DNA of 64,000 nt from Pseudomonadales bacterium (GTDB lineage Bacteria > Pseudomonadota > Gammaproteobacteria > Pseudomonadales > UBA7434): contig JAOIUY010000004.1 in assembly GCA_028223755.1 (NCBI GenBank), forward strand, positions 62,001 through 126,000. The letters run 5' to 3'. Below, piece after piece: positions 1-7,071 of the stretch. The stretch's first letter is position 1, and every line of letters begins with the position of its first letter. Under the pieces are notes generated by a model. That model did no database searches. It was not told the DNA's origin and saw nothing but the letters and a program-made list of their open reading frames with translations. Both the position numbers and the translations under genes were made by a program.

Positions 1-849
1 GACTTTTCTCATCCTGAAGCGGTTTCAGCTCAGCAATTGCAGGCAATAACGCTATTAGTCAATGATCAGATACGAGCAAATTCTGCAGTACAAGTTGCTG
101 TGACTGATATGGATTCAGCGGTTGAAGCTGGCGCGATGGCTTTGTTTGGCGAGAAGTATGGCGATGAAGTTCGTGTTTTATCGATGGGTACGGATAAATT
201 TTCGGTTGAGTTATGTGGTGGTACGCATGTTGAGCGTACTGGCGATATTGGTTTAATGTTAATGGTTTCTGAATCCGGTATTGCGGCCGGCGTTCGTCGT
301 ATTGAAGCCGTCACCGGTGCTGGTGCGTTAGCGTTAGTTGATCAAGCTGAGTCTACAATTCAGCATGCGGCACAATTATTAAAAACTAACCCTGCAGATA
401 TGACGACTAAAGTTCAGCAAATGCTGGATCAGCAAAAAACCTTAGAAAAGAAATTACAACAGTTGCAGCAAAAGTTAGCGAGTAGTGTGGGGAGTGATTT
501 AGCTGAGCAGGCAATAGATGTTGATGGTGTTAAGGTTTTAGCAGCCGTGCTTGAAGGCGCAGATCCTAAATCGTTGCGCGATACGGTTGATCAGCTAAAG
601 CAAAAAATGGGTTCTGGCGTTGTTATTCTTGCGGCACCTGGCGATGATAAAATTGCATTAGTCGCGGGTGTAACGGATAGCTTAGTTGAGCGCATTCGTG
701 CGGGAGATATTATAAAATCTCTATCGGCTGCAGTTGGTGGTAAAGGCGGTGGTCGTGCTGATTTTGCACAAGGTGGAGGCGTGGATCATGGCGCTTTAGC
801 TGGCGCGATTGAACAGGCTAAGCAGGATGTCATTAACGGACTTGCTTAG
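1..849 (+). CDS. alaS: Alanyl-tRNA synthetase, C-terminal part (5' end outside window)
   Basis: The reading frame is open from base 1, so this is the last 282 residues of a longer protein. The CGGTH motif at about 214-228 is the zinc-binding Cys-His element of the AlaS editing domain. A coiled-coil stretch rich in Gln and Lys follows, then the glycine-rich C-Ala segment (GGKGGGRADFAQGGG) close to the C-terminus. AlaS charges tRNA-Ala in the cytoplasm and hydrolyses mischarged Ser/Gly. The stop codon lies inside the first unit of a 16-bp tandem repeat. Identity is certain; only the missing N-terminus limits the call. Confidence 0.97.
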   Translation, partial: DFSHPEAVSAQQLQAITLLVNDQIRANSAVQVAVTDMDSAVEAGAMALFGEKYGDEVRVLSMGTDKFSVELCGGTHVERTGDIGLMLMVSESGIAAGVRRIEAVTGAGALALVDQAESTIQHAAQLLKTNPADMTTKVQQMLDQQKTLEKKLQQLQQKLASSVGSDLAEQAIDVDGVKVLAAVLEGADPKSLRDTVDQLKQKMGSGVVILAAPGDDKIALVAGVTDSLVERIRAGDIIKSLSAAVGGKGGGRADFAQGGGVDHGALAGAIEQAKQDVINGLA

Positions 850-908
850 TATTTTGGCTGCCTAGTATTTTAGATGCCTAGTGCTTTAGATGCTTAGTAC
901 TTTAAATG
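845..908. repeat. Four imperfect 16-bp tandem repeats at the alaS stop
   Basis: Four consecutive 16-bp units start at 845, 861, 877 and 893, with consensus CYTAGTRYTTTAGATG. The first unit contains the alaS TAG stop codon. Units two and three differ at one position. From 909 to 1125 there is no gene; the sequence includes a short GATTTT-type run near 950-970 but nothing I can name. Confidence 0.85.
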
Positions 909-1125
909 TCCATTCACTATCTGGGTCAAAATCGTCGAACAATAACCGATGATTTTGATTTTGATCTTGATTCACCCTCATTCTCAGTCCCAGTCCCGAA
1001 GCATACCCTTTTAAACCCGCAGTATTATTAGGTTTTTCTGTATCCTGATAATATTTTAACAAGGCATGACTAATATGTTATAGTGTATCAATTCGTGGTT
1101 CAAAAACTGATTATGTTTAAAAAAA

Positions 1126-1157
1126 CAACAAAACAACAAAACAACAAAACAATAAAA
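1126..1157. repeat. (CAACAAAA)x4 simple repeat in the lipoprotein gene leader
   Basis: Three exact CAACAAAA units plus one CAATAAAA unit lie 10 bp upstream of the GTG start at 1168. Such a repeat can change length by slippage, which would alter leader spacing. Any regulatory effect is inference. Confidence 0.85.
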
Positions 1158-1167
1158 AGAGTTTGTC

Positions 1168-1383
1168 GTGAGAGCTAAGCTTTTAAATTTATGTCTAATT
1201 TTTTCTATTGTCGGCTGTCAATCAGGCGATTATTGGGACTTATTAGTGCATTCAGAAACCGCTAATGTGGTTGAAACCTTCGCCATCGAAGGTTTTGATA
1301 CAAAACAAGACTGCGAAAAAGTGGGTGAAAAGCAATACAAAGACGCGACTCGCTTGTGTGTTAAGCGAAAGCTAACTCTTTAA
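1168..1383 (+). CDS. Small predicted lipoprotein
   Basis: This 71-residue ORF starts at GTG, with an AAGAG stretch just upstream as a possible ribosome-binding site. The N-terminus has a short basic start, a hydrophobic segment and a lipobox-like SIVGC ending at Cys17, so it is probably a lipoprotein secreted by Sec and processed by signal peptidase II. The mature part is about 54 residues and holds two further cysteines (in DCEKVG and RLCVKR) that could form a disulfide. I do not recognise a family. It stands alone between the alaS repeat region and the leuA-like gene. Confidence 0.6.
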   Translation: MRAKLLNLCLIFSIVGCQSGDYWDLLVHSETANVVETFAIEGFDTKQDCEKVGEKQYKDATRLCVKRKLTL

Positions 1384-1582
1384 GATCCATCCTCAAGTAC
1401 TCTTCTCATTCGATCGAAACTAATACAAAAAGCCTACCAAGCAGAATAAATGTTCTTGCAGTGTAATTCTGAACAAAAAATAGCTTAGGTTTTACCGTAT
1501 ACTTAAAGCATCTTTACGGCGCTTTAGCGTAGATTAACCCATAACGATTATTTCTATTACACCTCTATCTGGTAGTTGGCGA

Positions 1583-3112
1583 ATGACAAAATACATCACC
1601 ATTATGGATACCACTTTGCGCGATGGTGAACAGACGCAAGGGGTTTCTTTTTCGCCTGACGAAAAAGTGAGTTTGGCAACCGCGTTACTCTCTAAATTAA
1701 AAGTCGATCGTATCGAGGTCGCTTCAGCGCGCGTGTCTGCTGGTGAGCAGCAAGCTGTTGCAAGAATTAATGACTGGGCTAAGACCGAAGGCTACGATGG
1801 TCGCGTTGAAGTGCTTGGCTTTGTTGATCACACTAAAAGTGTTGATTGGATTGTTGAAGCCGGTGGCAAAGTGATTAACTTGCTGACTAAAGGCAGCGAG
1901 AAGCATTGTCATAACCAACTCGGCAAAACCCTTGAGCAGCATGTTGACGATATCAAAGTCACTGTTAACTACGCTCAACAAAAAGGCCTGTCGGTGAATG
2001 TTTATTTTGAAGATTGGTCCAATGGCTATGCCGATAGCCCTGATTACGTTTACGGTTTAGCTGAAGCGTTAGCCGACTGTGGTATAGCGCACTTTATGCT
2101 GCCAGATACACTAGGTGTTATGTCACCGAGTGAGGTCTATGACAGTCTTTGTGATATGACTCAGCGCTTTCCTAATCATCGTTTTGATTTTCATCCGCAT
2201 AATGATTATGGCTTAGCAACCGCTAATGTTATGGCTGCTGTAAATGCAGGTGTCGATGCGATTCACTGTACAATCAATTGTTTGGGTGAGCGAGCAGGTA
2301 ATGCTTCACTCGCAGAAGTGGCTGTTGTGTTAAACGATAAAATGAGCTTGAACTTAGGTATTGATGAATCACATATGGTTAGTGTGAGTCAGATGGTTGA
2401 AAGCTTCTCAGGTAAGTTTGTTGCTAATAATACGCCTATCCTTGGCTCTGATGTGTTTACCCAAACGGCAGGTATTCATGCCGATGGAGATCATAAAGGT
2501 AATCTCTATGTCAGCAAATTGTATCCAGAGCGCTTTGCTCGCAAACGGACTTATGCGCTGGGAAAAATGAGTGGCAAGGCTTCACTATTAAAGAATCTTG
2601 AAGAGCTAGGTATTACGCTTTCATCAGACGATCAGAAAAAAGTATTAGAACGTGTGGTGGAGTTAGGCGATTCTAAGCAGCGTATTACCTCGGATGATCT
2701 GCCTTTTATTATTGCCGATGTTTTAGAGCGTGATGTCTATCAGCATATTGTATTGACGCATTGTGACTTACAAAGCCAGATGAATGAGCAGGCGACTGCG
2801 GCTATAACTGTTGAAATTGATGGCGTTAGTTATTCGGCTGAAGGGCAGGGTAACGGTGGTTTTGATGCCTTTACTGCGGCGATTAGTCAGATTTTGGCTG
2901 AGCTAGATTTAGCTTTGCCAGAGTTGTTGGATTATCAAGTGCACATTCCGCGTGGCGGCAATACTAATGCTTTAACTGAGGCGAGTGTCACTTGGCAGTT
3001 GGCTAATAATGCGAAAACCACAACTCGTGGTATGCATGCTAATCAGGTGTTCGCGGCGGTTGAAGCGACCTTGCGTGTATTAAACCGCTTACTGCATGAG
3101 CGCATGCAATAA
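1583..3112 (+). CDS. 2-isopropylmalate/citramalate synthase family protein (LeuA-like, with regulatory domain)
   Basis: The 509-residue protein opens with the HMGL-like TIM-barrel signature DTTLRDGEQTQG, whose Asp is a metal ligand, and has FHPHNDYG in the first half carrying the metal-binding histidines. NCLGERAGNASLAEV follows, then a C-terminal LeuA-type dimer/regulatory domain from about residue 385 to the end. The family condenses acetyl-CoA with a 2-oxo acid; whether the acceptor here is 2-oxoisovalerate or pyruvate cannot be read from sequence. Its neighbour, in convergent orientation, is a LeuB-like dehydrogenase, which fits a shared pathway. leuC and leuD are not in the window. Members of this sequence type are commonly annotated only as alpha-isopropylmalate synthase regulatory-domain proteins, so I give no symbol. 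Confidence 0.88.
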   Translation: MTKYITIMDTTLRDGEQTQGVSFSPDEKVSLATALLSKLKVDRIEVASARVSAGEQQAVARINDWAKTEGYDGRVEVLGFVDHTKSVDWIVEAGGKVINLLTKGSEKHCHNQLGKTLEQHVDDIKVTVNYAQQKGLSVNVYFEDWSNGYADSPDYVYGLAEALADCGIAHFMLPDTLGVMSPSEVYDSLCDMTQRFPNHRFDFHPHNDYGLATANVMAAVNAGVDAIHCTINCLGERAGNASLAEVAVVLNDKMSLNLGIDESHMVSVSQMVESFSGKFVANNTPILGSDVFTQTAGIHADGDHKGNLYVSKLYPERFARKRTYALGKMSGKASLLKNLEELGITLSSDDQKKVLERVVELGDSKQRITSDDLPFIIADVLERDVYQHIVLTHCDLQSQMNEQATAAITVEIDGVSYSAEGQGNGGFDAFTAAISQILAELDLALPELLDYQVHIPRGGNTNALTEASVTWQLANNAKTTTRGMHANQVFAAVEATLRVLNRLLHERMQ

Positions 3113-3118
3113 GCGGTT
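3083..3118. terminator. Long stem-loop overlapping the leuA-like stop codon
   Basis: AACCGCTTA (3083-3091) pairs perfectly with TAAGCGGTT (3110-3118). Nested inside, TGCATG (3093-3098) pairs with CATGCA (3103-3108) around an AGCG loop, with a single C/A mismatch between the two stems. The TAA stop is inside the 3' arm. No T-run follows on either strand, so a classical intrinsic terminator is not proven. It could separate the two convergent transcripts or stabilise an mRNA end. Confidence 0.5.
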
Positions 3119-3147
3119 GTCTCATCGCTTATTTAGATTGAATTGAC

Positions 3148-4248
3148 TTAGCCTTGCGCGAGTAGTTTTTCTGCAACCTTGTCACCAAATTCATTGGTGG
3201 CAATCATTCTTACATCAGACCCTGGCTTCGATAAATCAGCCGTTGAATAACCATCAGCAAAAATACCTTGCATTGCAGCCCATACATTCTTAGCTTCGTC
3301 ATGCATGCCAAAACTGTATTCCAGCATCATGGCAACTGAGCCAATCATGGAATAAGGGTTAGCAATGTTTTGGCCAGCGATATCCGGTGCAGAGCCGTGT
3401 GACGGTTCGTAATAGGCTTTTTCTGGCCCAATACAAGCGGAAGGCATTAACCCTAAAGAGCCTAGTATGCCGCCACCTTGATCACTCAAAATATCACCGA
3501 ACATATTTTCCATCACCATGACGTCAAACTGGCCTGGATTTAAGCACAACGCAGTCGCGGCAGCATCAACGAGCATATGTTTAACTTCAACATCGGGAAA
3601 GTCCGGTGCGATTTCTTCGAGGACTTCGTTCCACAATACGCTTGATTTTAAAACGTTGCTTTTGTGGATGTTGTGTAGCACTTGTTTTCTGCCACTGGCT
3701 ACTTTAAAAGCTTCAATCAAAATACGACTAATTTGATCTTCGTCGTACTCGAGCGCTTCGTTCACATAGCGTCGACCGTCGGCATTAACACCCACCTCTT
3801 TGTTACCAAAGTAAAGGCCGCCAACTAATTCGCGAACCATGATTAAATCAATACCCTCACCAATAACTTCAGGCTTTAATGGCGAAAAGTGAGCGAGTTC
3901 TTTGGGAAGCGAGACAGGTCTAAAGTTCGCATAAGTGTTCAAGCGTCGACGCATTGGCAGAAGGGCGCCACGCTCGGGCTGAAGATCAACAGGAATCTTT
4001 TTAGAGTCCTCATGGCTTAGGCCGATTGGGCCTTTAATGAGAGCATCGACTTCGTCGCAGATGGCTTTGGTTTCGTCAGGAAAGCAATCGCCATGGCTAA
4101 AATAAGCATTGGCACCAAAGGCAGCAGGGATTAACTCAAAGCTAACATCGTTTCTTTGTTCGATGAGTTTGAGGATTTTAACGCCTTCGTCCATGATTTC
4201 AGGGCCGATGCCGTCACCGGCAAAAATACCAATTTTGTAACGTGTCAT
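3148..4248 (-). CDS. Isocitrate/isopropylmalate dehydrogenase family protein (LeuB-like)
   Basis: The sequence shows the family pattern: GDGIGPEIM near the N-terminus, RRLNTYANFRP, RELVGGLYFG, DAAATALCLNPGQFDV, NMFGDILSDQ and EPSHGSAPDIAGQNIANP. The RRL...ANFRP and ELVGG...FG pieces resemble 3-isopropylmalate dehydrogenase more than isocitrate dehydrogenase. The catalytic lysine region reads HKSNVLKSS, where leucine-pathway enzymes usually have DKANVL, so the residue before the lysine differs. I chose ATG at 4248; a TTG four codons upstream is possible. The gene is convergent with the LeuA-like synthase and ends 35 bp from it. Reaction type (NAD-dependent oxidative decarboxylation of a 2-substituted malate) is inferred from family; substrate is unknown. 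Confidence 0.85.
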   Translation of the reverse strand: MTRYKIGIFAGDGIGPEIMDEGVKILKLIEQRNDVSFELIPAAFGANAYFSHGDCFPDETKAICDEVDALIKGPIGLSHEDSKKIPVDLQPERGALLPMRRRLNTYANFRPVSLPKELAHFSPLKPEVIGEGIDLIMVRELVGGLYFGNKEVGVNADGRRYVNEALEYDEDQISRILIEAFKVASGRKQVLHNIHKSNVLKSSVLWNEVLEEIAPDFPDVEVKHMLVDAAATALCLNPGQFDVMVMENMFGDILSDQGGGILGSLGLMPSACIGPEKAYYEPSHGSAPDIAGQNIANPYSMIGSVAMMLEYSFGMHDEAKNVWAAMQGIFADGYSTADLSKPGSDVRMIATNEFGDKVAEKLLAQG

Positions 4249-4450
4249 TATCTTATCCAATTGAAAGTTGTAGGGTTTGCGGTTGATCGTAACTCTTTAT
4301 TGACTTGTTTCTTACTTTTAAGCTGTATTTATAGGTTTTTAAGGGTCAGTTTTCTTCCTAGTAGAGAAAATACTCATTGACCGAAGCGCGCGCATTTTAA
4401 CAAGATTTTGAGTATGAATGGCAGTCTTTAAAATAATTTACTCAAAATGG

Positions 4451-4478
4451 TTGCACTTTGGATGCGGATCAGTAGAAT
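4451..4478 (+). promoter_or_regulatory. Probable sigma70 promoter of tRNA-Glu
   Basis: TTGCAC (4451-4456) and TAGAAT (4473-4478) are separated by 16 bp, ending 18 bp before the tRNA 5' end. Both hexamers are close to the consensus. No experimental start is known. Confidence 0.6.
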
Positions 4479-4496
4479 GCACGCCTCCAACGCTGC

Positions 4497-4572
4497 GTCC
4501 CCTTCGTCTAGTGGCCTAGGACACCGCCCTTTCACGGCGGGAACAGGGGTTCGAGTCCCCTAGGGGACGCCA
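4497..4572 (+). tRNA. tRNA-Glu (anticodon TTC)
   Basis: The 76-nt sequence including an encoded CCA folds as a tRNA. The acceptor stem GTCCCCT pairs with AGGGGAC, the anticodon loop CTTTCAC presents TTC, and GGTTCGAGTCC forms the T-arm. It closely resembles the Escherichia coli tRNA-Glu sequence. Its 3' end appears to have served as an insertion site for the DNA that follows. Confidence 0.97.
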
Positions 4573-4733
4573 TCTTTTTAAGTCATTGTTTTTCTTTACG
4601 TTACTCACCTTAAGCTCATCCAGTGTCACACTTTTGTCACAACTGTTGAATCGTTAGCGCGCATAAGTGTTTAATTAGAACCTAAATTAAATATTGATTA
4701 GCTTTTCCGACATCCCATTTATGGTGGAGCACA

Positions 4734-5492
4734 ATGAGCACTCTCAAGGGTTTACTTTATTATTCCATTACTGAGGCAGTAATTTGGATATTATCTATCC
4801 TCATTACCTGTTTTATTCTTTCGTTTATAAGTGTTTTCGTTTATCAAACATTTATTCTGTTATCGACTGATAATGGCTGGGTTAATATCGATACTCATAC
4901 AGTTTTTTCAGTACCATTGAATCTTCTAAATATTGATATTTATTTTAATTTTTTTAAAATGCCTTACATGTTATTTTCATTGGTGGTATTTATTTTTTTT
5001 GTTTCGTTAGTTATTCTCATGTCATACTTTTTTTTTATAAAGAATATAGCCAGTCAAGTTAGGAATATTAGACGCAATAGTTCCTATAAAGAGAAGATTG
5101 AAATTACTGTTTTTTCAGTCTTGCCCGTTTTGATTTTTACTCCCTCGATTATTTCATTAATTCTTATTATATACTCGAGTTGGCAGTTTGGTGCTTTATC
5201 TTTACTTTTGCTTTTTATTTTAAGTAATCAGATTCGGATTGATGATATATCTATTATCGAGCATAAGCTTGATACATTATCGAAGGCGCTAATTAATAAC
5301 TCAAATGTTTTTGAGAAATATAAGCTTATACATCAATGTAACCATGATCATGAAATCCCCTTGAACTTGGATGAAAGTGAAGCTGTTCTTTCAAGTATAA
5401 GGCTTAAAGTTATTACTCTTTCAGAAATAATCAACTCAATAACTAAATATATACTAGTAATTGTTTGGCTAATTAAATTTATCTTACTTTAA
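4734..5492 (+). CDS. Unrecognised multi-spanning membrane protein
   Basis: The 252-residue ORF starts at ATG with a good GGTGGAG ribosome-binding site. Hydrophobic segments lie at about residues 10-40, 72-102, 122-162 and 238-252, so it is an inner-membrane protein with four or more spans and a soluble stretch at about 165-235 (RIDDISIIEHKLDTLSKAL). The base composition is much richer in A/T than the flanking genes, with many TTT, TTA and ATT codons, which suggests transfer. It is the first gene after tRNA-Glu. I recognise no family and assign no function. Confidence 0.6.
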   Translation: MSTLKGLLYYSITEAVIWILSILITCFILSFISVFVYQTFILLSTDNGWVNIDTHTVFSVPLNLLNIDIYFNFFKMPYMLFSLVVFIFFVSLVILMSYFFFIKNIASQVRNIRRNSSYKEKIEITVFSVLPVLIFTPSIISLILIIYSSWQFGALSLLLLFILSNQIRIDDISIIEHKLDTLSKALINNSNVFEKYKLIHQCNHDHEIPLNLDESEAVLSSIRLKVITLSEIINSITKYILVIVWLIKFILL

Positions 5493-5553
5493 ATTTAGTG
5501 GTATGTGCGGTTTGCTCGAGGAATTAGTTGGCAGGTATTCCTTTTAACCTTTA

Positions 5554-5683
5554 CCTAATATTATGCTCTTCCCATCTGCAACAATGATGCACTTGAAATA
5601 TAGTTAATGGTAGGCAATGGTAAGTAAAGTAAGTAACGTAAAATAAAAATTTAACTAGCGTGGGCCGAGCCCTCTAGGGAGGC
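5554..5683. repeat. Right-end-like module, copy 1 (ends in degenerate tRNA-Glu 3' fragment)
   Basis: The module begins with CCTAATATTATGCTC followed by CCCA, then a stretch with repeated GTAAGTA words (about 5610-5640), and ends with CGAGCCCTCTAGGG at 5666-5679, which matches the tRNA-Glu 3' end at 12 of 14 positions. The same order occurs in copy 2. GGAGGC (5678-5683) can also pair with GCCTCC (5693-5698), but no T-run follows. Confidence 0.45.
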
Positions 5684-5747
5684 ACATTTTAGGCCTCCGT
5701 TCATTCCTATACTTTCTAGTCGTCCTAAAAAAAATAATTCTATTGGT

Positions 5748-6713
5748 TTACTTCCAAATAAAATTTATTAAATATCTAATAGATACGAGTAGTCTAAGTG
5801 ATACCCACTTTAAAAGTTGATTATTTTCAATTGATTTGGCTAAGGGTGGTGATTTCTTATAGTAGAAACGAATTAAATTTCGGCCGATCTTGGTTCTAAT
5901 AAGAACCTCATCTCTGTATTCTCTATAAAATCTCACCAAATCGGAATCTTTTGATCCAGATGCAGCCGTAACTACATAGCATTTATCATTATCTGAAGGG
6001 GTCCTTGTCGACATTTTTGAAGAAGAGTCAACTAAAGTTGGAACCTTGGTAGCGCATTGAATAAAAAGCTCATTTATTTCCGTTATTAACTCCATGCTAG
6101 TTTCAATTCCATTTATATTATTAATTAATTCGTTGACCATTGCTGAAATAACCATTATCGCTGGCTCTTTTTTTGAGAAATATTCTTGAACACGGACATT
6201 ATACAAAAGTGGAGCTAAATCTTTAACGAGATAACTTGATGACGCGGCTTCATCAATGGATCCCCCAGTGTGAATTTTAGACAGTACTGAGGCGGCCTGA
6301 TGCCTTGAGCTTGTCATATCCCTAATGTTGCACTGAGCTGAAGGGTTACATCTTACTTCGATAGCCGAGACAAAATTATTAATAATGTATTCACTATTTT
6401 TGCTTTCGTTTGAGTTAAGTATTTCAATTAAAAATATTACTATATCTATACTAATCGAAGCTTTTATGGCGTGTTCAAAAGAGTTTAGATCATAATAGGT
6501 ATTGATTTTTTCATAAGCTCGATCAGTGAAATCATCTAAAAAATCCCTGTATTTATTCATATAATCTTCTCTTGTTTGTATTTTTTGGAGTGTAGTTTTA
6601 ATAAAGAGTCTGATTAATCTTACTCTGATAAAAGCCTTATTAAAAGAGTTCAGCTGGATCAAATAGATATTTAGGGATCGATTTATAATAGTTAAGATAG
6701 TATATGGATTCAT
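5748..6713 (-). CDS. Orphan protein with CFI-box-CTERM-like C-terminal domain
   Basis: The 321-residue ORF starts at ATG 6713 with a strong GGAGG ribosome-binding site 10 bp upstream. An internal ATG at 6560 is weaker. The last 80 residues or so read CYVVTAASGS, then FYREYRDEVL, GRNLIRFYYKKSPPLA and a hydrophobic tail with basic residues. This follows the CFI-box-CTERM pattern (CFIATAAYGS, FRD, GR, YY, SPP, then hydrophobic). That domain is a recurrent C-terminal module in otherwise unrelated proteins and its function is unknown to me. The N-terminal 240 residues match nothing I recognise. Composition is AT-rich like the neighbouring membrane-protein gene. Both genes lie between tRNA-Glu and its 3'-end copy. 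Confidence 0.65.
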   Translation of the reverse strand: MNPYTILTIINRSLNIYLIQLNSFNKAFIRVRLIRLFIKTTLQKIQTREDYMNKYRDFLDDFTDRAYEKINTYYDLNSFEHAIKASISIDIVIFLIEILNSNESKNSEYIINNFVSAIEVRCNPSAQCNIRDMTSSRHQAASVLSKIHTGGSIDEAASSSYLVKDLAPLLYNVRVQEYFSKKEPAIMVISAMVNELINNINGIETSMELITEINELFIQCATKVPTLVDSSSKMSTRTPSDNDKCYVVTAASGSKDSDLVRFYREYRDEVLIRTKIGRNLIRFYYKKSPPLAKSIENNQLLKWVSLRLLVSIRYLINFIWK

Positions 6714-6730
6714 GTAGCCAATGCCTCCGT

Positions 6731-6907
6731 CCTAATGTTATGCTCACCCAACTGTGACACTGTCACAGTTTAAAAGTAAGTAGTGGTAAATAACGGTAAG
6801 TATCACTTAGAAACTACTTGAACTAAAAGTAGGTAAACATAAGTAAACATTACTAAAAGTAAGTCAAATAGCTCTTTTTATTTGCGAGTCCCCTAGGGTC
6901 GCCATCT
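6731..6907. repeat. Right-end-like module, copy 2 (ends in tRNA-Glu 3' copy)
   Basis: The module begins with CCTAATGTTATGCTC followed by CCCA, differing from copy 1 by one base in the first 15. It contains a palindrome (6750-6770), then many GTAAGTA/GTAAACAT words (6773-6866), and ends with CGAGTCCCCTAGGG plus CGCCATCT at 6885-6907, a near-identical copy of the tRNA-Glu 3' end and its flank. With 5493-5747, this 358-bp gap (6714-7071) holds no further gene. Confidence 0.55.
6750..6770. promoter_or_regulatory. Perfect 10+1+10 palindrome
   Basis: AACTGTGACA and its exact reverse complement flank a single C. It lies 37 bp upstream of the CFI-box-like gene, a plausible operator or recombination-accessory site. 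The core TGTCACA also occurs twice just after tRNA-Glu, at 4624-4630 and 4635-4641. Confidence 0.5.
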
Positions 6908-7071
6908 ATTCTTCTTTTGTACCTTTACAAAAGTCTGTACCTCCTTCCAGTTTCGACCTATTATTTAGTCTAGTTTATTTCATGTTGTGTTTATATCTGC
7001 CTCACGGTAACTTTGTGTTTTGGCCGATTTCTTGATGCTTCGGCAGATTCTTATAAAAGGGTATCTACCTC

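Larger units (their letters stand above)
4551..6907. mobile_element. Putative tRNA-Glu-associated insertion(s) without recombinase
   Basis: Between the 3' end of tRNA-Glu and a near-copy of that 3' end at 6885-6907 lie about 2.3 kb of visibly AT-rich DNA with two genes I cannot place in a functional family. The copies share CGAGTCCCCTAGGG and CGCCATCT, differing by GA versus T between those blocks. A weaker match (CGAGCCCTCTAGGG) sits at 5666-5679 between the two genes, so the region may be two stacked insertions. Direct repeats of a tRNA 3' end are the usual footprint of tyrosine-recombinase integration. No integrase, excisionase or transposase gene is visible, so any mobility would need an enzyme supplied in trans or has been lost. 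Confidence 0.55.

Noticed and set aside
1126-1157. CAACAAAA units as a CRISPR-like array
   Set aside because: Units are 8 bp with no spacers; a simple sequence repeat.
5554-6750. Integron attC-like reading of the CCTAATRTTATGCTC blocks
   Set aside because: The pairing R and L boxes of attC sites (GTTRRRY/RYYYAAC) cannot be aligned, and the tRNA-end repeat explains the borders better.
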